A stretch of 64,000 bases of DNA, taken from assembly GCF_036010505.1 (NCBI RefSeq), contig NZ_CP108569.1, positions 5,509,001 through 5,573,000 on the forward strand. Direction: 5' to 3'. Below the pieces are notes generated by a model. It was given only the letters and a program-made list of their open reading frames with translations, was not told where the DNA came from and did not search any database. Both the position numbers and the translations under genes were made by a program. Source of the stretch: Streptomyces sp. NBC_01197. Its GTDB lineage: Bacteria > Actinomycetota > Actinomycetes > Streptomycetales > Streptomycetaceae. Below are positions 51,092 through 59,186 of the stretch, one piece after another; within the stretch, counting starts at the first letter, position 1; each line of letters starts with the position of its first letter.

Positions 51092-51712
51092 ATGGTGGTG
51101 GCAGGGGTACTGGCCGGAGCGGCGGCGCTGGCGATGCTGACGGGCGGCGGGGCGGCTCCCGCGGGGAGCACCGCGGCGGGGAGCGCTCCGGCGCGTCACG
51201 CCTCAGGGGGGAGCGCGCCTGCGGCCGGCACCGATACTCACGCGGGCGTGTACTGGCAGCGCGTCCACGCCCGGTTCGCGCCGCCCACCGCCTTCATTCA
51301 GTCGTCCGCGGTGACGTACGACTTGAAGCTGGTGCCCGCGGCCTCCGGGATCGATGTCGAGCAGTTCACGGACCCCTCGGGCACCCGGGTGACGGCGCGG
51401 CTGGCGGGGCTGGAGTCCGGGCACGCGTTCGGTATGCGGGTGCACACCCGGCCCTGCGGCAGTACCCCCGGCGCTGCGGGCCCGCGGTATGCGCGCAGCG
51501 CGGACGGCCGGAAGCCGGGCCCCGACGACGAGGTGCGGCTGGATTTCACGACAGACGCGAAGGGTGCGGCCACGGTTACCGCGCGGCGTAGCTGGAACTT
51601 CCGGCCCGGCGGCGCCGGATCGGTGGTGATCGACGGGGCACGGGGCGGCGCGGCGAACCCCGTCGCCTGTTTCACGGTGCCGTTCGGACCGCTGGGAGGC
51701 CCCACCGCGTAA
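51092..51712 (+). CDS. Secreted Cu/Zn-superoxide-dismutase-like protein lacking metal ligands
   Basis: 206 residues from the ATG with AAGGAG eight bases upstream. A signal-like segment (VVAGVLAGAAALAMLTGGG) leads to a Cu/Zn-SOD beta-barrel (AFIQSSAVTYDLKLVPAASG, then LAGLESGHAFGMRVHTRPCG, then DDEVRLDFTTDAKGAATVTARRSWNF). In Streptomyces relatives the metal residues are in F-G-x-H-V-H and G-P-H-Y-x-H. Here they read GMRVH and GPRYAR, so three His are Arg or lost. It is probably catalytically dead but folded by the retained Cys pair. Confidence 0.75.
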   Translation: MVVAGVLAGAAALAMLTGGGAAPAGSTAAGSAPARHASGGSAPAAGTDTHAGVYWQRVHARFAPPTAFIQSSAVTYDLKLVPAASGIDVEQFTDPSGTRVTARLAGLESGHAFGMRVHTRPCGSTPGAAGPRYARSADGRKPGPDDEVRLDFTTDAKGAATVTARRSWNFRPGGAGSVVIDGARGGAANPVACFTVPFGPLGGPTA

Positions 51713-51797
51713 GGCCCCGCACGCCAGGCCCCGCCACGTGAGGCCCCGCACGCGGGGCCCCGACACGAGAGAGGCCGGGCGGGGCGGGGCGTGCGGA

Positions 51798-52265
51798 TCA
51801 GGCCGTCACCGGGGCCGGTTCGGTGGCGCGCCGGCGGGAGGCGAGCACGGCGTCCAGCGCCAGTGCGCCGGGCCCGGTGAACACGAGCAGCAGGAAGGCC
51901 CAGCAGAACATCGCCGAGGGCTCGCCGCCGTTCTGGATCGGCCACAGGGAGTTGGGCTGGTGCACATGGAAGTACGCGAAGGCCATCGCACCCGATGCGA
52001 CGAACGCGGCCGGACGCGTCAGCAGTCCCGCCAGCACCAGCACGCCGCCGACGAGTTCGATGACGGACGCGTATCCGTCGGGCCAAGTGCCCGCCGACAC
52101 CGTGCCGCCGCCCGGCGCGCCGCCGAGTACACCGAAGAGAGAAGCGGCGCCGTGGCAGGCGAACAGCAGGCCGACCACGGCGCGGAAGAGAGCCAGGACG
52201 TACGGGCGTGCCAGATCGGTCTGCCGGCCGAGCGAGGACACAGCCGTGGATATCGCTGATGGCAT
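51798..52265 (-). CDS. DoxX-family membrane protein
   Basis: 155 residues, four membrane segments. YVLALFRAVVGLLFACHGAASLFGVLGG, then YASVIELVGGVLVLAGLLTRPAAFVASGAMAFAYFHVH and a final helix are the DoxX pattern. Members are linked to thiosulfate:quinone oxidoreductase, redox sensing, and quinone-related defence. The promoter region holds an iron-box-like sequence and a perfect 14-bp palindrome (separate entry), suggesting tight regulation. Confidence 0.9.
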   Translation of the reverse strand: MPSAISTAVSSLGRQTDLARPYVLALFRAVVGLLFACHGAASLFGVLGGAPGGGTVSAGTWPDGYASVIELVGGVLVLAGLLTRPAAFVASGAMAFAYFHVHQPNSLWPIQNGGEPSAMFCWAFLLLVFTGPGALALDAVLASRRRATEPAPVTA

Positions 52266-52301
52266 GACGGTGGAACTCCTTCGGTGGGGGACGGAGCAGC
52301 C

Positions 52302-52337
52302 TTAGATTAGGTATGCCTGACTAGAACTTGCAAGTTC
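52302..52337 (-). promoter_or_regulatory. doxX promoter with iron-box-like element and palindrome
   Basis: TTAGATTAGGTATGCCTGA (52302-52320) matches 13 of 19 positions of the DmdR/IdeR iron-box consensus. GAACTTGCAAGTTC (52324-52337) is a perfect palindrome. On the minus strand TTGCAA and TAATCT, 18 bp apart, form a plausible promoter overlapping both. Regulator identities are inference. Confidence 0.55.
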
Positions 52338-52447
52338 AACATTTAGTCAGGTTGCTCGATCCCCGCCCGGCCTGTGCCCGATTCCCCGCCCGCCCTCGTC
52401 GAGTGCTCGCCCGGCCCTCGCCCGGCCGGTATCCGCTCAGCAGGCGC

Positions 52448-53107
52448 TCAGCAGCCGTTCAGTACCCCTTGGAGTGCCGTCTTCTCCGCCGAGTCGACCG
52501 TGAGCTTGTAGTAGTGCTTCACCTCCACCCAGGCCCGGACGTAGGTGCACTTGTAGGCGGCGCGCGGAGGCAGCCACTCGGCCGGGTCCTTGTCACCCTT
52601 GGACTGGTTGACGTTGTCCGTCACCGCGATGAGCTGTGGCCGGGTCAGGTCGTTGGCGTACGCCTGCCGCTGTGCGGTGGTCCAGCTGCTGGCGCCCGAG
52701 CGCCAGGCCTCGGCGAGCGGGACCATGTGGTCGATGTCCACGTCGGACGACGCGGTCCAGGTCGCGCCGTCGTACTCGGAGTACCAACTGCCGCTGGTGG
52801 CGGCGCAGGTGGAGCTCTGGACGACGTTCGTGCCGTCGCGCTTGAGCACGACTTCGCGGGTGTCGCAGGCGCCGGACTGGGTGATCCAGTGTGGGAACTT
52901 GTCCCGGCTGTAGCCGTCGGACGACCCTTCGGCTGCGACGGTGAGGGAGCTGAGATAGGTCCGTGCGGTGGCCGCGCTCACCGGGGTGGGCAGGGCGGCC
53001 TGGGCGGAGGGGGCGGTGACGAGGCCGGCGAGGGTGATTCCGGCGGTCGCGGTGAGTACCGCTATTCGACGCGCGTAGACACTTGAGACACCTGAGGCAC
53101 CTGACAT
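52448..53107 (-). CDS. Secreted HNH-family nuclease
   Basis: 219 residues. Signal peptide: RRIAVLTATAGITLAGLVTAPSAQA with cleavage after AQA, about residue 37. Mature domain: SSDVDIDHMVPLAEAWRSGAS has the D-H catalytic part of the HNH/DUF1524 fold, and LTRPQLIAVTDNVNQSKGDKDP carries the final Asn/His region. Two cysteine pairs (SGACDTREVV, SSTCAATS; YKCTYV, final C) support extracellular folding. It should degrade environmental nucleic acids. Confidence 0.9.
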   Translation of the reverse strand: MSGASGVSSVYARRIAVLTATAGITLAGLVTAPSAQAALPTPVSAATARTYLSSLTVAAEGSSDGYSRDKFPHWITQSGACDTREVVLKRDGTNVVQSSTCAATSGSWYSEYDGATWTASSDVDIDHMVPLAEAWRSGASSWTTAQRQAYANDLTRPQLIAVTDNVNQSKGDKDPAEWLPPRAAYKCTYVRAWVEVKHYYKLTVDSAEKTALQGVLNGC

Positions 53108-53565
53108 GCGAACTCCCGTGGGGTGGAGGGGCTTTGCCGGTCCGGCTCGGCCATCGTGGTGGCGCCGGATTGCCGTGGGGTGGGCGCCAGGTAACAGCCT
53201 GGCGACATGTGCACGTCACATCAAGAGGGCTGCCGATGTTTGACGGCCCGGCAGATTTCCCGCACAGCCGTACGGTTGGCGCCCGCCGCCTCTGTCCGGG
53301 CCGCCTCCGGGGTCGTACTCGGGCTACTTCCGCTGGTCGCGGCCTCGGCGGACGCCTGTGCCCGGCTCGCTCCCGTCGGCGGGGTGGGTGCTGCGGGGAG
53401 GTGTGCGGCGGTTCCGGTGCCGGTTGTCGCACTTTTGGCCGGTCTGGTCACCCGATCGGGGCTTTTGTCCGTGATGTGTGGCTGCTGATGAAACTGGGGC
53501 GGGGGAGCGGGCTGCTGTGCCGGTGCACTGCTGCGGTTGCGCGGGTGCCGTATCGTGTACGGAGC
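53108..53565. other. Spacer between the HNH gene and the Mn riboswitch
   Basis: No gene is supported. A short hydrophobic frame at 53207-53488 has poor start signals and no family. A 7-bp perfect hairpin (CGCCAGG/CCTGGCG, 53185-53204) lies 78-97 bp upstream of the HNH start and may be an operator. The riboswitch promoter must be in the last 60 bp. Confidence 0.4.
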
Positions 53566-53672
53566 AGAAGGGGAGTAGCTCTTCGCCGGAACGTCGACAT
53601 ACTGCCGAACCTCGGTTCGGCCGGCGCCCGGAGGCGGATCTTCTTTGGAGACCAGCCAGCGAGACCTTCGGC
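53566..53672 (+). promoter_or_regulatory. yybP-ykoY (Mn2+) riboswitch
   Basis: The conserved pieces occur in order: AAGGGGAGTAGCTC at the 5' side, ACGTCGACATACTGCC, a variable G/C hairpin (GAACCTCGGTTC), then GGAGACCAGCCAGCGAGACC. This is the yybP-ykoY element, which binds Mn2+. It lies 100 bp before a Mn-exporter-type gene, its classical target. A following pair CGGCAG/CTGCCG could be the switching stem. On Mn2+ binding, expression of the exporter would rise. Confidence 0.85.
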
Positions 53673-53773
53673 AGCAGTGTCCTGTTGACCCTGCCGTGCC
53701 GAAGCGACCCCTTTTCTCTCCGAGTCAGGTCCTCCCGGTGCGGTCAGCCCGAACCGATTGAGGAAAACAACCC

Positions 53774-54355
53774 GTGTTCAGCTTTACGATCCTGGCGATC
53801 ACCTTCGGCGTGGTCTTTCTCGCCGAACTTCCCGACAAGACCGCTCTCGCCGGCCTGATGCTGGGCACCCGCTACCGGGCCTCGTACGTCTTCGTGGGCG
53901 TCGCGGCGGCCTTCGCCGTCCATGTCGCACTCGCCATCGCCGCGGGCAGTGTGCTGACCCTGATTCCGCACCGGCTGCTGCAGGCGATCGTCGGCGCGCT
54001 CTTCCTCGCGGGCGCGGCGATGCTGCTCTTCAAGAAGGACGAGGAGGAGGAAGAGGTGAAGCCCCCCGCCGACCAGTCCTTCTGGAAGGTGGCCGGGGCC
54101 GGATTCATGCTGATTCTCGTCGCCGAGTTCGGTGACCTGACCCAGATCATGACGGCCAACCTGGCGGCCCGCTACGACAGCCCGGTCTCGGTGGGCGTCG
54201 GCGCGGTGCTGGCGCTCTGGGCGGTGGGCGGTCTGGGGATCCTCGGCGGCCGCAAGCTGATGAAGCACGTACCGCTGCGGCTGATCACGAAGATCGCCGC
54301 CGCGCTGATGCTGGCGCTGGCTGGATTCAGCCTGTACGAGGCCATCGCGGGCTGA
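53774..54355 (+). CDS. Manganese exporter of the GDT1/TMEM165 (UPF0016) family
   Basis: 193 residues from a GTG with TTGAGGAAA upstream. Two inverted-repeat halves each carry the family's acidic motif: FLAELPDKTALAG near residue 15 and LVAEFGDLTQIMT near residue 118 (E-x-G/P-D-K/L-[ST]). A charged loop (KKDEEEEEVKPP) joins them. GDT1 proteins move Mn2+ or Ca2+ out of the cytoplasm. Control by the yybP-ykoY riboswitch upstream supports the Mn export role. Confidence 0.93.
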   Translation: MFSFTILAITFGVVFLAELPDKTALAGLMLGTRYRASYVFVGVAAAFAVHVALAIAAGSVLTLIPHRLLQAIVGALFLAGAAMLLFKKDEEEEEVKPPADQSFWKVAGAGFMLILVAEFGDLTQIMTANLAARYDSPVSVGVGAVLALWAVGGLGILGGRKLMKHVPLRLITKIAAALMLALAGFSLYEAIAG

Positions 54356-54398
54356 GGTCCGGGTGGACGGGAGAGCCGGCGGAGGCGTTGCTCCGGCG

Positions 54399-54507
54399 TC
54401 ACCCCGCGGCGTCTGCGAGGGGCCCTGCCGCTTCCCCGATGGCGTGGATCGCCTCGGTGAGCAGCGGGCGCGGCATGGCGAGGTTGAACCGCAGGTGAAC
54501 GGCGCCG
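54399..54507 (-). pseudogene. C-terminal remnant of a MalY/PatB-type aminotransferase
   Basis: About 35 codons on the minus strand read VHLRFNLAMPRPLLTEAIHAIGEAAG and stop. This is the end of PLP-dependent MalY/PatB aminotransferases (normally VRLNFATP-R-x-x-L-x-E-A). The remaining 350 codons are gone: to the right the sequence changes into the YdhR remnant on the opposite strand. No function. Confidence 0.65.
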
Positions 54508-54514
54508 ACGGCGC

Positions 54515-54716
54515 CGAAGGCAGAGCCATCCAGAAGTACTACCTGCGCGACCACGAGACCGGGCGGGTGGGCGGCATCTACCTGTTCGAGACCAAGGAAG
54601 CAGCCGAGGCGTACGTCAACGGCCCGATCGTCGCGAGCGTCGGTGACCGGTTCAACGTCGACGGCGACGTCGACATCGAAGTACTCAAGGTGCAGCTGAC
54701 CCTCGACGAGGCGTGA
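54515..54716 (+). pseudogene. 5'-truncated YdhR-like monooxygenase remnant
   Basis: About 65 codons read AIQKYYLRDHETGRVGGIYLFETKEAAEAYVNGP...FNVDGDVDIEVLKVQLTLDEA. This is the C-terminal two thirds of a small dimeric alpha/beta-barrel YdhR-type protein. The N-terminus is absent and replaced by the aminotransferase remnant read from the other strand. An in-frame upstream ATG codes nonsense. It ends before a terminator. Probably not functional. Confidence 0.65.
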
Positions 54717-54720
54717 GCGG

Positions 54721-54758
54721 GACGCGGTGGCACCTCCGCCTGGGGGCGCCACCGCGTC
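54721..54758. terminator. Terminator between the YdhR remnant and the HAD gene
   Basis: GACGCGGTGGC (54721-54731) inverted as GCCACCGCGTC (54748-54758), between convergent stops. Confidence 0.85.
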
Positions 54759-54807
54759 ACGCCCCATGTTCCGACGTACGGGAGAAGTCCGGCCGTCCGG
54801 CAACCCG

Positions 54808-55482
54808 TCAGTCCGCCACGTGGACCCGCGCGGTGCCGTCGTCCGCCCGCTCGACGCGGATCCGTGTGAGGTCGGGTACCTGCGCGGTCGGCCGGTGCGC
54901 GATGGCGCGCGGGCCCACGCCGACGACCTGCATGCCTGCCGCCCTGCAGGCGGCGATCCCCGCCTCCGAGTCCTCGAAGGCGAGACACTCGCCGGGGGCG
55001 AAGCCCAGTTCGGCGGCGCCCTTGAGGAAGCCCTCAGGGTCCGGCTTGCTGGCGCCGACGCTTTCCGCGGTGACCCGGATCTCGGGCATCGGCAGCCCGG
55101 CGGCCCTCATCCTGGCCCGCGCGAGCGCCGCGTCGGCCGAGGTGACCAGGGCGTGCGGCAGGCCCGCCAGGGACGCCAGGAAGGCCGGCGCGCCGGGGAT
55201 CGGGACGACGCCTTCGGTGTCGGCGGTCTCCAGGGCGAGCATCGCGCGGTTGTCGGCGTAGTTCTCCTCGACGGGGCGGTCCGGGAGCAGGACGGCCATC
55301 GTCGCGTACCCCTGGCGGCCGTGCACCACCTTGAGTGCCTCGTGCGGGTCCAGGCCGTGGGCGACGGCCCAGCGGTGCCAGATGCGCTCGACCACGGCGT
55401 CCGAGTTCACCAGCGTCCCGTCCATGTCGAGGAGTACGCCCTTGAACACACCCAGGAGTCGTTCGTTGCTCAAGGCATCCAC
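54808..55482 (-). CDS. HAD-superfamily sugar phosphatase/phosphoglucomutase-like
   Basis: 224 residues. Motif I is LLDMDGTLVNSD, motif II Ser/Thr is HALVTSADAA, motif III Lys is VGASKPDPEGFLKGA, and motif IV is CLAFEDSEAGIAAC. With the small cap domain (residues 20-85) this is the beta-phosphoglucomutase/DOG-type subfamily and would dephosphorylate hexose phosphates. The GTG start at 55482 is 40 bp from the first operator-like palindrome, so it may share regulation with the exporter. Confidence 0.9.
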   Translation of the reverse strand: MDALSNERLLGVFKGVLLDMDGTLVNSDAVVERIWHRWAVAHGLDPHEALKVVHGRQGYATMAVLLPDRPVEENYADNRAMLALETADTEGVVPIPGAPAFLASLAGLPHALVTSADAALARARMRAAGLPMPEIRVTAESVGASKPDPEGFLKGAAELGFAPGECLAFEDSEAGIAACRAAGMQVVGVGPRAIAHRPTAQVPDLTRIRVERADDGTARVHVAD

Positions 55483-55521
55483 CCTCGTCGTCTTCGTCTG
55501 CTCGTCGTCCGGCCGTGATTC

Positions 55522-55543
55522 TTTGTTCCATCATGATACAAAA
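55522..55543. promoter_or_regulatory. Operator-like palindrome, copy 1
   Basis: A 22-bp site starting TTTGTT and ending TACAAAA, with inner CAT/ATG symmetry. It lies 40 bp upstream of the HAD gene start and resembles copy 2 at 55810. The AT-rich ends contrast with the surrounding sequence. Likely regulator-binding site. Confidence 0.6.
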
Positions 55544-55593
55544 TGGGCGGATGCTTCACCTGCTGGGGTGCGGGGGGAGGCTCCGGCCGTGAC

Positions 55594-55722
55594 GGCCCTG
55601 TCTGGTCGCTCTCCATCGACCACCTCGGCTTCGCCACCTCGATGACCATCCTCGCGGGCTTCCTGGTGCTCGGCGCGGTCGTCTCGGTGGCCTGGGCGCC
55701 GGAGACCTCGGGTATGGCCCTC
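55594..55722 (+). pseudogene. C-terminal fragment of a lost MFS transporter
   Basis: About 43 codons read [25 protein letters not shown] and [13 protein letters not shown], the last membrane helix and the APET-G-x-x-L tail of sugar or metabolite MFS porters. There is no start and no upstream helices. It lies exactly between the two operator-like palindromes. It is probably the residue of an older exporter that was replaced by, or recombined with, the gene downstream. Confidence 0.6.
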
Positions 55723-55809
55723 GATTGGTCCCTCCCGGCCGGCGGAGCGGGAGTGGCAGTGAAGACAAGGCGGTCCCGCCCGCCGGTCAGGGAGTACGGG
55801 CGGAACCAC

Positions 55810-55831
55810 TTTGTTTCGCCAGAGTACAAAA
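55810..55831. promoter_or_regulatory. Operator-like palindrome, copy 2
   Basis: 22 bp beginning TTTGTTTCGCC and ending GTACAAAA, matching copy 1 at both ends, 95 bp upstream of the exporter ATG. It is the most likely operator of the exporter. MarR-type proteins often bind such TTGT...ACAA dyads. Confidence 0.6.
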
Positions 55832-55926
55832 CAGGGTGTGCTGTGCGCCAGCCGTTACGGCGTCCTTTTCCCACCCCGGCCCTCTTGAACTCGCGGCGAC
55901 TATTCCGCAGCACCAGGATGGGAGGC

Positions 55927-57966
55927 ATGGCTCAGGAAACCCCGGCACCCCCGGCGGCGCCGGTGGCGGCCGACGGGCAGCCCCAGCGGTCCGTCCTCGT
56001 GGCGATCGGCGCCCTGCTGCTCGGAATGCTCCTCGCCGCCCTCGACCAGACGATCGTCTCCACCGCGCTTCCCACGATCGTCAGCGACCTCGGCGGTATG
56101 GAGCATCTGTCCTGGGTGGTCACGGCGTACATGCTGGCCTCGACCGCCGCCACACCGCTCTGGGGCAAGCTCGGCGACCAGTACGGCCGCAAGAAGCTCT
56201 TCCAGACGGCCATCGTCATCTTCCTCATCGGCTCCGCCCTCTGCGGCATCGCGCAGAACATGCCGCAGCTCATCGGCTTCCGCGCGCTCCAGGGCCTCGG
56301 CGGCGGTGGTCTGATGGTGCTGTCGATGGCGATCGTCGGCGACATCGTCCCGCCCCGCGAACGCGGCAAGTACCAGGGACTGTTCGGCGCCGTCTTCGGC
56401 GCGACGAGCGTTCTGGGCCCGCTGCTCGGCGGGCTGTTCACCGAACACCTCAGCTGGCGCTGGGTGTTCTACATCAACCTGCCCATCGGTCTGATCGCGC
56501 TCGGTGTCATCGCCGCCGTGCTGCACATCCCGGTCCGCTCGACGAAGCACACCATCGACTACCTCGGTACGTTCCTCATCGCGTCCGTGGCCACCTGTCT
56601 GGTGCTCGTCGCCTCGCTCGGCGGCTCCACCTGGGCCTGGGCGTCGGCGCCGATCATCGGCCTCGCGGTGCTGGCCGTCGTGCTGCTCGCCGCGTTCGTG
56701 TACGTCGAACGGGGCGCCGCCGAACCCGTACTGCCCCTGAAGCTCTTCCGTATCAGGACCTTCGTGCTCTGCTCGGTCATCAGCTTCATCGTCGGTTTCT
56801 CGATGTTCGGCGCGATGACCTACCTGCCGACCTTCCTCCAGGTCGTCCAGGGCGTCTCGCCGACCCTGTCCGGCGTGCACATGCTGCCGATGGTCTTCGG
56901 CCTGCTGCTCTCCTCGACCGCGTCCGGCCAGATCGTCAGCCGCACCGGCCGCTGGAAGGTCTTCCCGATCGCCGGGACGGGCATCACCGCGATCGGGCTC
57001 GCGCTGCTCCACCGGCTGACCGAGCACAGCTCCACCTGGTCGATGAGCGTCAGTTTCTTCGTGTTCGGCCTGGGACTCGGCCTGGTCATGCAGGTCCTGG
57101 TCCTCGTCGTGCAGAACGCCGTGAGCTACCAGGACCTCGGCGTCGCCACCTCGGGCGCGACCTTCTTCCGCTCCATCGGCGCGTCCTTCGGCGTGGCCAT
57201 CTTCGGCACCATCTTCACCACCCGGCTGCACGGAAAACTCAGCGACGCCCTGGCCGGCCGCCCGCTGCCGCCCGGCGTGAGCGCCGGTAGCCTGCAGGCC
57301 GACCCGCGCGCCATCGCCGCACTCCCGCCGCAGCTGCGGCCACGGGTGCTGCACGCGTACGCCTCGTCCATCACCGACGTGTTCCTGTACGCGGTCCCGG
57401 TGGTGCTCCTCGCCTTCGTCGTCTCCTGGTTCCTCAAGGAGGACAAGCTGCGCGGCTCGGTCACCACCCCGGAAATCAGCGAGACGCTCGCGTCCAACCC
57501 GGTCCAGCGCTCGTCGTACGACGAGGTCATGCGGGCCCTCTCGGTGCTCGGCAGCCGGGAGGGGCGCCGCGAGATCTACGAGACGATCACCGCCAAGGCC
57601 GGCTACGACCTGCTCCCCGCCACGAGCTGGCTGCTGCTGCGCATCAAACGCCACGGCCTGGTCGAGCCGGGCCAGCTGGCCGAGACCGCGCCGGTCCCGC
57701 TGCGGGCCATCACCGAGGCGGCCCGGCAGGCCGAGGAGCGCGGCCTCGCCGTACGCGAAGGGGTCCAGCTCGCGCTGACCGACGCGGGCGTGAACGTCGC
57801 GGCCCGGCTCTCCAAGGCCCGCGAGGAGTCCCTCGCCGAGCTGCTCGGCGACTGGTGGGGCCCCGAACGGCCCACCGACCTGGTCGTCCTGGTCGAGGAG
57901 CTGAACGCGGAACTGTGCGGCTCCGACGCCGAATGGCCGCGTGAGCACGAGCAGCGGACGGTGTGA
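55927..57966 (+). CDS. DHA2-type MFS exporter fused to a C-terminal winged-helix domain
   Basis: 679 residues from the ATG with GGGAGG two bases upstream. The open frame before it belongs to another remnant. Residues 20-510: a 14-helix DHA2 exporter ([28 protein letters not shown] motif [20 protein letters not shown] motif C). Residues about 525-670: a soluble domain resembling MarR/PadR winged helices ([19 protein letters not shown], then [22 protein letters not shown], then [18 protein letters not shown]). It exports a drug-like compound. The tail may bind DNA or be a relic. Twin palindromes upstream are possible targets. Confidence 0.92.
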   Translation: MAQETPAPPAAPVAADGQPQRSVLVAIGALLLGMLLAALDQTIVSTALPTIVSDLGGMEHLSWVVTAYMLASTAATPLWGKLGDQYGRKKLFQTAIVIFLIGSALCGIAQNMPQLIGFRALQGLGGGGLMVLSMAIVGDIVPPRERGKYQGLFGAVFGATSVLGPLLGGLFTEHLSWRWVFYINLPIGLIALGVIAAVLHIPVRSTKHTIDYLGTFLIASVATCLVLVASLGGSTWAWASAPIIGLAVLAVVLLAAFVYVERGAAEPVLPLKLFRIRTFVLCSVISFIVGFSMFGAMTYLPTFLQVVQGVSPTLSGVHMLPMVFGLLLSSTASGQIVSRTGRWKVFPIAGTGITAIGLALLHRLTEHSSTWSMSVSFFVFGLGLGLVMQVLVLVVQNAVSYQDLGVATSGATFFRSIGASFGVAIFGTIFTTRLHGKLSDALAGRPLPPGVSAGSLQADPRAIAALPPQLRPRVLHAYASSITDVFLYAVPVVLLAFVVSWFLKEDKLRGSVTTPEISETLASNPVQRSSYDEVMRALSVLGSREGRREIYETITAKAGYDLLPATSWLLLRIKRHGLVEPGQLAETAPVPLRAITEAARQAEERGLAVREGVQLALTDAGVNVAARLSKAREESLAELLGDWWGPERPTDLVVLVEELNAELCGSDAEWPREHEQRTV

Positions 57967-57985
57967 CGCCCGGGGTCCGGTGGGC

Positions 57986-58471
57986 CTACAGGCCCTTCCC
58001 GTACCAGATCTCCATGTACGGGCCGGTCGTGTACGCCGGTATCTCCCGGTAGCCCTGGCGTACGTAGAGCCCGCGCGCCTCGACGAGATCCAGGCGGGTG
58101 TTCAGCACCATCCTCGTCGCTCCGAGCCGCCGTGCCGCGTCCTCCAGCGTGCCGAGCAGGATCTTGCCGCCGCCGGTGCCGCGCTGTCCGGGGCGTGTGT
58201 AGATCCGGGTGAGCTCGGCCGTCGCCGGGTCGAGCAGCAGCACCCCACCGCACGAAGCGGGCTTGCCCTCGTGCCGCCCGACCAGGAACTCCCCGGTGGG
58301 GAAAGCCAGCTGCTCGACACCGTCGACGGCCAGTCCGTCATCGATCTCCTGCTCGGTGGCGGGCCGCCGCCAGTAACGGCTGGCCACCTCGTCGTAATAG
58401 GAGCGGCGCAGCGCGTACGCGTCGGGGGTGTCGAAGGGCTCGGGGGCCACGATCCAGGTCACCGGAGCCAT
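57986..58471 (-). CDS. GNAT-family N-acetyltransferase
   Basis: 161 residues from MAPVTWIVAPEPFDTP. A start at 58564 would add 31 residues and overlap the divergent gene's start codon. The acetyl-CoA motif is RPGQRGTGGGKILLGTLEDAA, and the last strand has ARGLYVRQGYREIPAY. The substrate is unknown. It converges on the exporter with an 18-bp gap and is divergent from the next pair. Confidence 0.85.
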   Translation of the reverse strand: MAPVTWIVAPEPFDTPDAYALRRSYYDEVASRYWRRPATEQEIDDGLAVDGVEQLAFPTGEFLVGRHEGKPASCGGVLLLDPATAELTRIYTRPGQRGTGGGKILLGTLEDAARRLGATRMVLNTRLDLVEARGLYVRQGYREIPAYTTGPYMEIWYGKGL

Positions 58472-58562
58472 GGTGACGGCGGCGCCGTCGTTTGGCACTC
58501 GGATTCCGGGACACCCGAACGGCGTACGAACAACCGCCCCGTCCGCGAGGAGGAAGGTACTC

Positions 58563-59186
58563 ATGTCAACAGTCCTGATCGTCGCAGTGATCGTGGTGTT
58601 CGTCGCCCTTGTCGCCGCCTTTCTGTACTTCGGGCCCGGCAGGGGAGCGCGCCGCGGCAGCCTGAGACGACGCTTCGGCCCCGAGTACGACCGGGTGCTG
58701 GCCCGCCATGACGGAGACACCGGGGCCGCGGAGGCGGAGCTCGCAGAGCGGGTGAGGCGCCATGGCTCGCTGAAGACCCGTCCGCTGACCGCCGAAACGC
58801 GTGAACGGTATGTGTCCCGGTGGGCCGGCCTCCAGGAGCAGTTCGTCGACTCGCCGCAGCAGGCGGTCGCCGAGGCCGGGCGGCTCGTCGGCGCACTCGC
58901 CCAGGAGCGGGGATTCCCGGCTCCCGAGGACCGCGAGAACCATGCGGACGCCCTGTCGGTGCACCACCCGTACCACGTCAACGGCTACCGCGCGCTGCAC
59001 AGTTCGGTGGAGGCCGGCGCGGGCACCGAGGATCTCAGGGCCGCACTCCTCGAAGCGCGCGGGCTCTTCGGTGAGCTGGTGTCCACGAAGGAGCACGGTC
59101 CCGAACGCAGGACCGAGCCGGTCCGCCACCGCCACCGCCAGAAGGTGTTGCCGATGGGGCACCGGGTGAAGGGAGAGGGTGCGTAA
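58563..59186 (+). CDS. Single-pass membrane protein of unknown function, first of a paralogous pair
   Basis: 207 residues from the ATG with strong GAGGAGGAAGG upstream. One N-terminal helix (VLIVAVIVVFVALVAAFLYF, residues 4-23) is followed by a charged soluble part with RRFGPEYDRVLARHDGDTGAAEAEL and a core QEQFVDSPQQAVAEAGRLVG. The core motif F-V-D-x-P-x-x-A-V recurs in the next gene. The stop overlaps the next start (TAATG). No enzyme motif seen. Similar two-gene units are found in other Streptomyces. Confidence 0.75.
   Translation: MSTVLIVAVIVVFVALVAAFLYFGPGRGARRGSLRRRFGPEYDRVLARHDGDTGAAEAELAERVRRHGSLKTRPLTAETRERYVSRWAGLQEQFVDSPQQAVAEAGRLVGALAQERGFPAPEDRENHADALSVHHPYHVNGYRALHSSVEAGAGTEDLRAALLEARGLFGELVSTKEHGPERRTEPVRHRHRQKVLPMGHRVKGEGA

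Noticed and set aside
53207..53488. Hydrophobic 93-codon frame before the riboswitch
   Set aside because: No ribosome-binding site or family, and it lies in the upstream region of the Mn riboswitch.
55543..55926. N-terminal extension of the winged-helix exporter
   Set aside because: It runs through a different MFS tail and the second palindrome; a strong GGGAGG precedes the ATG at 55927.
58472..58564. Longer start of the GNAT gene overlapping the divergent ATG
   Set aside because: It would put two start codons on the same four bases and leave no promoter room; the MAPVTW start is simpler.
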